Assembly: GCA_023374045.1 (NCBI GenBank)
Contig: CM041778.1
Span: forward strand, 366,022,831 to 366,086,830
From: Limonium bicolor
Taxonomy: Eukaryota; Streptophyta; Magnoliopsida; Caryophyllales; Plumbaginaceae
Direction: 5' to 3'
Length of the DNA stretch: 64,000 nt
In this document: positions 22,680 to 32,751 of the stretch, piece by piece
Layout of the letters: each line of letters starts with the position of its first letter
Numbering within the stretch: the stretch's first letter is position 1
The notes under the pieces: generated by a model
Database searches by the model: none
The model's input: the letters and a program-made list of their open reading frames with translations, nothing else
What the model was told of the DNA's origin: nothing
Position numbers and translations under genes: made by a program

Positions 22680-24280
22680 TGTTGTCTCCAAGTACCATTC
22701 GACGGGCACCCTGTAGATGTGGCCTATGGGATAATGTTTCCATCAGGGCCGCACACGTTCATCAATTTCCAACGTCTCCCTGTATTCTACGCGTGTGTGA
22801 CCTTGGGAATTGATCATCGAAGGATTTGAGAATGCATACCTTCAGATGGCGTTTGACAACAAGTGCACGCTGGTTGAAGTGAAGAGAGACATATTGCCCT
22901 GGCTAGCATGTTATATTGTTGTCATTGATGAGGTAAGATTGTTTAACAACCATTTAGTGTATAATATAATCCATTATATAGCATTTATTTTGTATAATTA
23001 TTTGACATATGTTTAAATGTGCTGGAATATATCCCTAAGATTCCTCGTCATATAGCCCGTATGAAGAGATCAACCAGCTGATGGCGCCTATCCGCAGTAC
23101 GAGGGTATGCTGTTGATAGATGTTTAATGTTACTAAAATAATCAATTTGTAATTACCTTTACCTTCTTATGCATTATTTTTTGTGTGTAAAGGGTAAGAA
23201 TCCAGTGACCCGGGGCAAGCCAAAACTTATAGGGCACCAACAAGTAGGTTCGCACAGCCAGATAAGTGTGTTAAAGCCTTAGGGCCTCGTTAGGTCAATA
23301 TTTATGACATGATCATTGTGAAGGGACCTCAATGCATCAACTTTATGCCGACGCTTCTAAAGTTGTTGTTTCACTACGAAGAAGATATGACCACGGTGAT
23401 GACCTTTGGGGACATCAGAGAGATGATGTGTAAAGATTTCCTGAACATTAACATCATTCACGCTTATATAATGTAAGTGTTCTTTCATTATATTTTAAAA
23501 TATTATAGAATAAGTACCTATGAAGTTGCATTATCTAACTTTTTATAGTATATGTGATATAATAAATGTTTACTTTAAAGATGTCATGAGAAGAATATCA
23601 CCTCCATTTTTGTGGTGTGTCCAGAGCATTTATCTTTTGACTCAGTCATTAGGGACCCGTTGAGGTTTTGTACATACATGGAGCATTGCTTCAATGTTGC
23701 TGAAGAAAAGAAGAAATTATTTTTACTAATGCTGTATCACCAAACGTGAGTTCTGATGTAAATTTACATACTAATTAGCTAACTTTTGTACCTTCATTCC
23801 TCATTTTATTTTGTATTTGAAATTGTATCCACCACTGGGCTTTGTTTATCTTCTGCACCGCCACTGCTTCTCTGCTCGTTTTAGATCCACTAGAGCAGTG
23901 GAAAGAATTCAACACTGAAGATTTAATCAAAAGGTGAAATTGTATTACTGCTTAATTATTTGTAGGTTTTTTAACCAAAATTAATTTACTCTTTCATTGT
24001 GCTTAACGCTTTTGTTAATATGTGACAGTGGTTATTAACAAACCCCACAGGGAGAGTTTGCTGAAATGACGATCAACTACATCAAGGTTCGGGTAATTCA
24101 TTTATTTCATTTGTGTTGCTTATCGTTTTATAATTGTTTTACCATTGTGAATTTTGGTGATTTAGTGCCCTAAGCAACCGAATTCCAGGATTTGCGGGTA
24201 CTAAATCATGCGGTACATGTACAAGTTCTGTGGATACTTCCCAACATTTGAGAACTCTAAAGAGAAGGTAATACGATAGA
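22680..24280 (+). pseudogene. Ulp1-type (C48) cysteine protease encoded in the CACTA element
   Basis: Several exons separated by short AT-rich introns are readable. 22,800-22,930 gives ENAYLQMAFDNKCTLVEVKR and DILPWLACYIVVIDE. 23,826-23,930 gives IHHWALFIFCTATASLLVLD and PLEQWKEFNTED. 24,165-24,270 gives CPKQPNSRICGY, a stop, then IMRYMYKFCGYFPTFENSKE. These match the Ulp1 core: the catalytic His in HHW, Asp in LDPL, the oxyanion Gln in KQPNS and the nucleophile Cys in CGY are all visible. Ulp1 proteases remove SUMO-like tags; many plant CACTA and MULE elements carry such captured genes. The stop right after CGY and frame breaks upstream indicate decay. Confidence 0.65.
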
Positions 24281-24447
24281 CGGTGTTGTCTTGTATTTAA
24301 TTCTTTGTGAAGATTTTTGGTGTCTTATCTTAATTTCAGTATGTGTTCCATTTCTTTTCTTGTTCCAGATTGTTGAGCACTTTGGAAAATTCATGACTTA
24401 TGGGCCAAAAGACTTGATTCATGTCAAAGAGAGCATGTTGGCCAAAA

Positions 24448-24625
24448 CACTTTAGACTATGGTTTTTTAGAAACCATAATGTAAAGTCCACGATGCGCGT
24501 GACTTGAAAACAGTCTTTTATTACAGTTTAAACCGTAATTAAAGACGTCTCCATCTTAGGAAACGGTCGCATTAACTACGGTCCAGAACCGTCATTATAC
24601 ACGGTATTGGACCGTAATTTAAAGC
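24448..24625. repeat. right subterminal palindromes of the large CACTA
   Basis: Hairpins ACTTTAGACTATGGTTT/AAACCATAATGTAAAGT (24,448-24,489), GTCTTTTATTACAGTTTA with AACCGTAATTAAAGAC (about 24,512-24,547) and ACGGTCCAGAACCGT-type repeats up to 24,625 match the arms seen at 2,156-2,614. They mark the right flank of the element. Confidence 0.65.
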
Positions 24626-25178
24626 TTATGTTCCACCATTGTGGAGAAATGAGCATGAAATGTGTTGATAAAACATATGAAATACACCTCAAAAACATGC
24701 TTATTTGGACACTCATCACCCACCACTATAAATACAGGCTCATTCTTGGCACAACCCATCCACCCAAGGATCCTTCTTCTTTGCAAGAAGTTTTGCAAGT
24801 TACTTTATGTGAGAGAAAAATATAAAAGAGTTTTGCATATCACTTTTAAAAGTGATTTGTGGTTTTGTGAGATTTAAGTGTCTCATCTCTCTTTTGTAGA
24901 TCTTTCTCCTTCACATAAAGTTTAGAGAATTCCTTTGTATGAGAGAAAATATAAGAGAGTTTTGTATATCACATTTCTAAGTGATTTGTGGGGTTTTGAG
25001 AGTCATCTCCCCTGTGAGAATTGAGTGCCTCTTCTCTCTTTTGTAAGTTGTAATTCTCTTTCCACATATAGTGAATATTATGCATAGCTGAACCACGTAA
25101 TAATACTGTGTCCAACTTCTCACTTTATTTTTCGTAGTCATTGTTATACATCTACCAACTCATTTTTTCGAAAGAAAA
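24626..25178 (+). repeat. LTR-like promoter stretch with a ~131-bp tandem duplication
   Basis: A TATA-like CTATAAATACAGG is at about 24,725. Two copies of a segment running TATG(TG)AGAGAAAA, ATATAA, GAGTTTTG, ATATCAC, AAGTGATTTGTGG, CTCTCTTTTGTA start near 24,806 and 24,937. The layout resembles the R-U5 part of a plant LTR. No coding sequence is joined to it. Solo LTR or remnant is an inference. Confidence 0.35.
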
Positions 25179-25621
25179 CACTACAAATATAAAATATGTA
25201 TAAATTAATCTAGACATATCCTACGTCGATTGAATTATTTGTATTTGTATTTTTATACGGCAGATGAATGTACGGAGGCGAGGAGTGTCTGTCGCCTCCC
25301 TTGTGTATTCTCTAGAATCATCAACAGAGGCAACATACTCAGGTCACCTTGGTTGTTATGTACATATTAATTTGGAGGCAACCATCTAGTCGCCTTAGGT
25401 TGCCTCTGTTGATGATCCGGAGAATATGTAAGCGAGGCAACCTCAGTTACTCGCCTATATTGATCTAATCAATAGAGTCAATATTTGAGTCGCTTCCATA
25501 GATCATAGCAACAGAGGCAACTATTGATCTCGTCTCATCTGCTTTAATTTTGGAGGCAAGTTTTTAGTTGCCTCGGTTGATCTTATCAAACTTGCCCCCA
25601 TTGACACATATTGTTGTAGTG
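25179..25621. mobile_element. 443-bp non-autonomous CACTA element
   Basis: It starts CACTACAAATAT and ends ATATTGTTGTAGTG, a perfect 8-bp CACTACAA terminal inverted repeat with weaker extension. The interior repeats GAGGCAAC and its complement about ten times in both orientations, as CACTA subterminal regions do. Flanking triplets AAA and ATT do not match, so the target duplication is eroded or absent. Confidence 0.75.
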
Positions 25622-26163
25622 ATTCTTTTTTCTAGTTAAAGTACATTAATCAACTTGTTGTTTTTATATTGATTAACCTACTTTAATATTCAATGTGCCA
25701 CACTTTACTTTGTTATATTTTACTTCATTATCTAGCTTATACAAAAAAAAAATACATAAGAAAATTGCTCCATATTTCTTTAAAATCCCCCCCGGATTTG
25801 AACCACTCGCGGGTGTATTTGACAAAACCTTAAAGCATGGTTTCGTTTGAAACCATGAATTCCGTCTAGCGAGAGAAGTATAACCACAGTTTCGTTAGGA
25901 ACCATGACTTAAACTCCTCTGAACACAATCAACTATCTCTTCTGGCCCTTTATTAGATTTTAATTAAGTATTTAGCTCTAACTAGAAGAATAATTCACTG
26001 GTTTTAATCATGTCTAATTAACCGTAATTTATTCTCATTTTCTACTTGTGACAATTAGTATAGATAACAAATGCAGGCCAACCTATGTCTATCACTAACA
26101 ACCCGGTTCATAGTGCAACTAAACCCAATAATAAATAAACATAATCATTTTGGTGCTTGCACC
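25622..26163 (+). repeat. probable left part of a Copia-4 LTR, split by a hAT element
   Basis: It is continuous with 27,480-27,619 once the hAT element is removed, and it leads to a primer-binding site at 27,620. The exact left edge of the LTR is not resolved. Near 25,830-25,910 palindromic ATGGTTTCGTTTGAAACCAT-type repeats occur, which may be another CACTA trace. Confidence 0.4.
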
Positions 26164-27479
26164 TAGACCTGGCAATTTTGTCTTCTTTCAGTTTCTCAGG
26201 GATCGTCTTTTCGTGCATTCTTGAAGAACAGGTTGACGCCTTGGTCACTCGGTTTGGGTTCGGTTCAGTTCGGGTCAATTTGTAGATATTCACTATTCAG
26301 TTAGGTTTGGATCGGGTTGGGTTATCTGGTTAAAATTAGATTTGGGTGACTTCGGTTTGGTTGATTTCAGGTTGGGGTGATTTCAGTTTGGGTTAGCCTC
26401 TACGTTTTTTTGTTTTTTCGGGTTATGGGTCAAATTCGGGTGACTTACCGCGTTATGCTTAATTGACAAAAAATTTAAAGTACAAATTTAAGCAACCTTT
26501 TTAACTTGTATTAATTTTCATTTGGATCCAAATTCTCTTAATATATTGTTACTCTTGATGAAGATTGCTATTGTGTATTGGTTGGTTATACATAATCAAA
26601 TTGGATGACAATATCTTTAATATTAATTTTTAACTACAGATTTGTTAATTGTATCGACCAAGTATAAATTTTTGAATCATTGGTCAATATTCGGCACTAG
26701 ACACCTAGTCTATCCCCCCCCCCCCCACGCCCGACGTTGTGCCTATGCCTCCCACCATCCCGCGCCCGTCACATCCCGCGTGCATCCTGTGTAAGCGCCC
26801 ATCATCTCGATTGAGCATCGCACGCCCATGCCAATCCAGCACCGCCTTGCGCCTGTGCCCCTATGCGCCCGTCATCACCTGCGCCCGTGACTTCATGTTG
26901 TGTGTGCGCCACCGATCACCGTCTCGCGTGCGCGCCTCGCACGGGCGTTCTTCAGTAGCTTATTGCTCCAGGCAGGCGTTGTCCCTTTATCTTTTTATTT
27001 TGTTGTTTTTAACCCTGAGTTAATTTAATTATTCGTACAAATATATTTACGTGAGATGTAAGTTTTGTAATCTTTATTCTTTTGAACCAATTTTCTTGGA
27101 CCCGATAAAAGATGGCAAGAATTATAAAAATGGAATGAAAACATTCCTTATTTTAGTCCCAATTCATGGAAATTATGCGTTCGTACATGCCAATAATAAA
27201 CAAAAGGATAATGTAAGTTTGTCTAGTTTCATGTGTGGTTTGGGTGAATTCAGTTCGGGTCAGTTCGATTCGGGTCAATTCGGTTCGGGTCAATTCGGTT
27301 CAGGTGAATTCGGTTCAGGTGGATTCGGGTATATCAAATTTTAGTTTGATTCGGTTTTAGTTTGGTTCGGTTCGGATTTTCGGGTCATATTTCGAGTCAT
27401 ATCATTCAGTTTAAACTTGGGTTCGAATCGGGTTGAATCGGGTCGATTTTCCTGGTTTGGGTCACCTTTGCCATGTTTA
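26164..27479. mobile_element. non-autonomous hAT element, 1,316 bp, with 8-bp target duplication
   Basis: The termini are TAGACCTGGCAA on the left and, reverse-complemented, TAAACATGGCAA on the right (10 of 12 match). The eight bases CTTGCACC flank it perfectly at 26,156-26,163 and 27,480-27,487. Both subterminal zones are built from degenerate TTCGGGT/GGTTCGG repeats (26,250-26,430 and 27,240-27,470). The interior has a C14 run at 26,714-26,727 and a GC-rich patch to about 26,960. No transposase is visible. The open frames at 26,739-27,023 and 27,051-27,344 are read-through of these repeats. Confidence 0.88.
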
Positions 27480-27630
27480 CTTGCACCCTATGTAGAAACC
27501 ATGCTTCTCTAGTATAAATAGATAGCTACAATCAAGTAAAATAGACACATAAATGTGGAAATTCAACACTTATTAATGTATTGTATGTCTCATTTTGCGC
27601 TCCCTTGACTTACGGTGTATGGTATCAAGC
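27480..27630 (+). repeat. Copia-4 LTR end and primer-binding site
   Basis: A TATA-like GTATAAATAGATAGC at about 27,511-27,525 lies in the LTR. TGGTATCAAGC at 27,620-27,630 is the primer-binding site and marks the inner LTR edge. Confidence 0.55.
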
Positions 27631-28955
27631 TATTGCAGCACATTTGCCTTGTCTATTGCTGCAGCTACTAAAGTGACGACTCCATTTACTTCACCATCGT
27701 CTGTCTCTTCATCCATGCCAACATCATCCTCAATCTCATTATGTTCATCAAGTTCGATAGACTTAATCTCTGTAACTATGTCATCCTTAATCTCTCTTAC
27801 CTCCAACTATATTAAGCTCGCATCCAAGAACTACCATACCTAGAAGAAACAGGTGGAACCTTACTTAATGAGGCACAATTAGTTGGGTGGATCGATGGTT
27901 CTCAGTTTCGTCCCAACGATCTAGTAGATGGTAAACCAAATGGAGAAGCTCTTACCTATAAACAATATAACCATATTGTTAAGTCTCTTATAATGCTTCT
28001 CTATCTGAATCGATCATTGGAATTGTTATTGAATGTTTCATTGCTGATTTGACCTATGATACTTTGAAAGAAGTGTTTTATGCCTACTCTATTGCTCATG
28101 TTATGCATGTTAGGGTTCAGGAGGGAAACAAACAAAAAGGATCATATTCCACAGTAGATTACTTTAATAAGATGCACAACCCTGCTAGTGCTCTATCTGT
28201 TACAGGAGAACCACTAATTGATCCACAATTCTACTCATATATGATCTCTGGCTTAGGGCCTAAGTATGAGTATGCGTAGACTAACATAACCATGCGACCA
28301 GATCCACTTACTTCTCATCAAGTCTATGCATCACTACTTAGCTACAGATCTTGCAAACATCATAGAATGCACCACTACAAGTGGTTACAGATGCTACTTT
28401 TATGGATGCTATTTCCTATGGTGGAAACTCAAACAAAGGACGCAGAGGTATTGGGTCTGACAGAGGCGGTCGTAGAGGTGGTGGAGGCAAACATAATGGA
28501 CATGGAAGAGGTGTAATGGTGGTTGTGGTTCAAGCACCACATTCACATGGAGCCAAAACACTACACAAGTGTCAATTGTGTTATAAACAAGAGCACACTG
28601 CAGCAACCTGTTGATGCAAGTGTAATCATGCATATCAGCATCGTAATTTCAATGTCAACTATACATCATCCCAGTGGTTAATTTCAACATTGAGAATCAA
28701 CAATACTCTAGTAATGAAGAAGTGGTCCTTGGAAATGTTAAAGTCTTATATCTATTACATGTCATGGAAAGACAATATTAAGCTATCTAATGGCTACTAT
28801 AAGTTGTCAAATATATTCTATGTAACATCTCTAACAAAGAGTCTTCACTAAGTAAAACATTTCACTCATGATAATTACGTCTTCTTTGAATTAGCACCGT
28901 GTGAACAAAGGTCAAAGAAGACACTGTGTGAACAAAGGTAGACATCAGATCACTT
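27631..28955 (+). pseudogene. Copia-4 gag remnant
   Basis: The best segment, 28,000-28,280, encodes LSESIIGIVIECFIADLTYD, TLKEVFYAYSIAHVM, then YSTVDYFNKMHNPASALSV, TGEPLIDPQFYSYMISGLGP and KYEYA. This is the Copia gag helical domain (usual pattern: ARVMQLR, YF-K, DD-F--YLL-GLG-EY). A Gly-rich segment and a zinc knuckle (CQLCYKQEHTAATC, ending 28,614) follow, then a protease-like relic (IKLSNGYYKLSNIFYVTSLT, about 28,780-28,840). Several stops break it, and no integrase or RT follows. Confidence 0.65.
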
Positions 28956-29104
28956 GTGGCTAGGGGTCGGAAAACTGTCATGGCCAGTCAGGTTGACATT
29001 GCAAACATGGTGAAGGCCGACACCACGCTAATAGAGGACAAACTTGAGCAATTATTGGCAGGGGAGAAGGTGTCCGTTCAAACAAAGTTTCTGCTGCCTG
29101 CCAT
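28956..29104 (+). pseudogene. unrecognised ORF split by Copia-5 (left part)
   Basis: A frame opening at 28,956 reads MARGRKTVMASQVDIANMVK and runs to LLPAI at the Copia-5 insertion point. If Copia-5 and its GCCAT duplication are removed, the frame continues without a stop into 37,573-37,654 (RASFNDCFVDGFVVFEKQCK, then KSPLIYP and a stop), about 76 codons in total. I do not recognise it. It may be a captured gene piece or chance; the continuity across the empty site is what is notable. Confidence 0.3.
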
Positions 29105-29321
29105 TAGAGAAATACAGGGAGTGACGATCGGAAAAGCTACTATTATATTGTATTGTATTGACCGTGTGTAAAATGAAACAGTAAGAGTGATATTTATACA
29201 ACCCTAATTACGAGACTGTGTGTGTAAAGGGACTGGACATTACAAGGCCAGATATGTAAAAAGTATTGGGCTTATATCTATACAAATATCAAGTGGGCTT
29301 AACTATTATATTGGGCTTCTA
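29105..29321 (-). repeat. Copia-5 3' LTR, 217 bp
   Basis: Bounded by TAGAGAAA and TTCTA, with GCCAT to its left. On its internal side (29,322-29,338) is a run of 17 C, that is a 17-G polypurine tract in the element's sense. Confidence 0.9.
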
Positions 29322-29338
29322 CCCCCCCCCCCCCCCCC

Positions 29339-31293
29339 GCGCAATGTCTAAACGGGGTGACACACAAGGGAAGTTTGGACTTGTTGTCAGAGAACTTAGT
29401 TGAAGTCAAACACTTCGTGAAAATGTCGGCAACCTGGAGAGTGGAGGGTAAAAACTCGATCTTTAGGGTTCCATTCCGTACTCGTTCCCTGACGAAGAAG
29501 AAATCAATTTCTATATGCTTTGCTCTACTATGGAGCACAAGGTTAGACGAGAGGTATAAAGCTCCCAAATTGTCATAATACAGAGTCGGGGGAGTCGGGA
29601 GAAAAAGTCCCAATTCATTGAGAGTTTGGAGAAGCCATAACGCTTCGGAGGTAGCGGTGGAGACCGACTTAAATTCCGCTTCTGTCGACGAACGTGCGAC
29701 GGTCTGTTGCTTCCGGGAGGACCAAGAGATGAGGTGGTCACCAAGAGAAATGCAGAAGCAGGTGGTTGATTTCCTGTCAGTAGAAGAGCCTGTCCAGTCA
29801 GCGTCGGCGTAGATGCGGAGAGCCCCCACCGGTTTGGCAGCAAAGAACAGACCGACAGTAGAGGTAAATCGAAGGTAACGAAGAACCCTCTTAACGCCTT
29901 TCCAGTGGATTATTTTCGGATTATGCATATACTGGCTAAGTCTGTTCACTGCGAAATGTATGTCTGGTCTGGTGAATGCGAGATAATGTAGACTACTCAC
30001 GACACTTATGTATAGAGTTTTGTCTGGGAATAGATCTGAATCTGTTGTGTCCAGTTTGTTACTGTCGACCATAGGCGTAGGACTGGGTTTACAGTTGTGC
30101 ATGTTTGTACGAACCAGCAGTTGTTGGATGAATCTAGTCTGATTTAGATGCAACCCCTTATCAGTGCGATGAGCATTTATTCCAAGAAACTGATGCAAGT
30201 TGCCAAGATCTTTAATTGGAAACTCTTTAGAGATAGCATTAACAAGCTGATCCAATAACAGAGAGGTAGACTCTGTAATTATAATGTCATCGACGTATAC
30301 TAAGATGTAGACTCTTTGAGTTCCCTGTCTGTAGATGAAAAGAGATGGATCATATTGAGTAGCTGTGAATCCCAGTTGGACTAGGAAACCACTTAGTCGG
30401 GCAAACTAGGCCCTAGGAGATTGCTTGAGCCCATATAGGGCTCTGTTTAAACGACACACATGATTGGGGTGGTTTTTGTCAACAAAACCAGTAGGTTGCC
30501 GTAGGTAGACATTTTCCTCCAAAAAACCATGGAGGAAGGCATTATCCACGTCTATTTGTCGAATAGGCCAATTACTTGACACAACAAGGGAAAGAACTAG
30601 ACATATAGTTGAGACCTTCACCACAGGGCTTAAGGTCTCATTGTAATCAATGCCCTCAGACTGTTTGTACCCTAGGGCCACTAGTCTTGCTTTTCTCCGT
30701 TCTAGAGTTCCATCTGCCCTCCTTTTTGTCTTTAAAACCCACTTGGTGCCAAGAAGATTCATAGATGGTTTATAGGGGACAAGGTCCCACGTGTGGTTCT
30801 GGGTAAGAGCATTATATTCAGCTTGTATGGCAGCACGCCATTCTGGAAACTGAATGGCTTTAGAGAAAGATGGTTCTTCTGGTATGACTGTGGAGAGAGA
30901 TGTAAAGTGAAGGTTAGGGGGTTGACACCAGTTAATGGTCCTATCAGTGCGAACAAGTGGTTTGAGGGAATTAGTGTGTGATCTGGTCACCATTTGGTGA
31001 TGGGGTTGGGGTGGGGTAGGAGAAGGGAGAGAATGAGTTTGTTGCTGATCTTGGCTAGAGGATTCTGTGGGATTGGTGGATGTAGCAGGAGATGAAAGGT
31101 GAGGGGAAGGTTCTGATGTGGAGTTAGTGGGCAGAGTAATGGTTGGAGAGGATGAGTTTGTATGTGGTGGAGAGGATTGTAATTGTGGTATTAGAGAGGG
31201 AATCTGTAGGTGAAAATCTGAGGAGTGGATGGGGACTTGGGCAAGGGATGATGGTGAGCAAAAGGAAAAAGGTTTCCTGAAATTGCACATCAC
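29339..31293 (-). pseudogene. Copia-5 reverse transcriptase and RNase H
   Basis: Minus strand. 31,293-30,406: a Ser/Pro-rich linker (about residues 10-100), then [60 protein letters not shown] and [14 protein letters not shown]. There TAG (30,406-30,408) replaces the usual Trp of the SPRAWF motif. The RT then continues with ILVYVDDIIIT at about 30,300-30,270 and runs into 30,255-29,299: the DLGNLHQFLGI thumb, then RNase H with ADADWTGSSTDRKSTTCF, ARSSTEAEFKSVS, HIEIDFFFVRERVRNGTLK and ADIFTK. The catalytic YVDD and the first RNase H Asp are present. Stops prevent a full polyprotein. Confidence 0.88.
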
Positions 31294-31392
31294 GAGAGAA
31301 AAACCCTCTTAGAGGCAATATGATAGCACAAGTAGCTAGTAGAATGTGAATCATAGCCAAGAAGAGCACATTCTTGTGTTCTAAAGGCGAGC

Positions 31393-32751
31393 TTATGCTG
31401 ATTGAAGGGTCTGAGGTTTGGAAAGCAAGAGTAACCAAACACTCGCAGGTGATGTAGATTTGGGTTTTTGTGTAGAAGATAGTAAGGAGTGAGAGAAGAG
31501 CTGGGTTTGGGTAGGTGTTCTGTTTGTCAAGTAGGTGGCAGTGCGGAAGGCATAAGACCAGAAGGATAAAGGCATGAAAGCCTGAGAAAGGAGGCATAAA
31601 CCTTTGTTAACCAAGTGTTTTATCCTGCCCTCAACAGATCCAATCTGTTGATGGGAATGTGGGCAGGTGAACCTGTGCATAATCCCTTGCTGCTGAACAA
31701 AAGAGGAAAGCCCAATAAATTCACCTCCTTTGTCAGTCTGAATCGACTTAATTCGAACTTGAAACATAGTATGAACCAAATTGTAGAAAGCAATAAAAAC
31801 AGGCAGAACCTCTGACTTCAATTTCAAAGGAAACAGCCACATAAAACCAGAGTAGTCATCCACAATTAACAGAAAATAACTGAAACCATCAACTGAAGTA
31901 TGATGAGCTGGTCCCCAAAGGTCCATAAACATAAGGTCAAAACAGTGTTGAGATCTAGAAGGGGAGGGATAGTGAGGAAGGGCTTGAGATTTCCCTGCAC
32001 AACAGGCTGTGCAGAGCTCAGTAGCCACATGTTTGGTCACAGGCAGACCAAATTTATTTAAAGTGAAATTTGTAACAGAAAAAGAAGGATGCCCCATCCT
32101 TTGATGCCAAATGTTACTAGGAGCAGCAACTGTGTAATGAAGTTGAGGAGTGGACCGAATCTGTTCTTTAGGAAAGCAGTAAATCCCTTCCTTAACCTCC
32201 CCTTTGAGAATGACCTTCTTGGTCTCCATATCCTTGAGAATAAAACATTCATGATAAAACTCAAAATATACTGAATTGTCATGACAGAATTGATTTACAT
32301 AAATAAGTTGTTCCTGCAAGGATGGACTATGAATAACATTTCTGAGAACAAAATTATGATCTGCAATAGAGATAGAGGCAGTACCCTGGTGAGTGATAGG
32401 AAGACTTGAGCCATCCCCCAGGGCTATAGTATTTGTTCCTGAATAATCAGATGCAGACACATTTAATTTAGAAAAATCATGACAGAAATGATTAGTAGCA
32501 GCAGTGTCAGGTAACCAGTCAGAGGTGGTTATTCTCCCTGTAGAATTAGCACTGATATTGGGTGGATGTTTAGACTGGTATGCCTGGTTAAACCGGTGAT
32601 AGCATTCCTTAGCCACATGACCACGTTTGTCGCAAATCTGACATTTTGGTCTGTTATCAGGAACTCCAGAGAAATACTGTGAATTGTTGCTAGTATTTGT
32701 GTTCTGATAATTAGATGATCTGCCTCTTCCTCTATAGAGGAATTTCCTCAA
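31393..32751 (-). pseudogene. Copia-5 zinc knuckle, protease and integrase
   Basis: An open frame of 452 codons on the minus strand. A zinc knuckle lies near residue 37 (CQICDKRGHVAKECYH). The protease motif is WLPDTAATNHFCHD (residues 79-92). The pre-integrase domain has HQRMGHPSFSVTNFTLNKFG and CTACCAGKSQ. Integrase shows DLMFMDLWGPA, SIQTDKGGEF and IGSVEGRIKHLV, so the D-D-E set is complete. The Trp-Ile-Asp start usual before the protease is Trp-Leu-Pro-Asp here, still with Asp-Thr-Ala at the active site. It overlaps the next frame (31,597-31,124), so a frameshift separates it from the RT linker. Confidence 0.88.

Larger units (their letters stand above)
2101..24625 (+). mobile_element. 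large nested CACTA (En/Spm) transposon, plus orientation
   Basis: Parts of one element are scattered over 22.5 kb in consistent order and orientation: left subterminal palindromes (2,156-2,614), TNP2 N-terminus (3,926-4,126), TNP2 C-terminus (18,072-19,507), second ORF (19,650-20,060 and 21,600-22,570), Ulp1-like protease exons (22,680-24,280), and right subterminal palindromes (24,448-24,625) with the same ACTTTAGA/ATAAAGTCC arms as the left. Between them lie foreign elements, each annotated separately. The terminal CACTA inverted repeats were not found, so both ends are approximate. All coding parts carry stops or frameshifts, so this copy is dead. The middle of TNP2 is missing; it may be deleted or lost in the assembly gap. 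Confidence 0.75.

Noticed and set aside
26739..27344. Two open frames, one with repeated SGQFGSG
   Set aside because: Translation of GC-rich filler and of the GGTTCGGGTCAATTC repeat of the hAT element.
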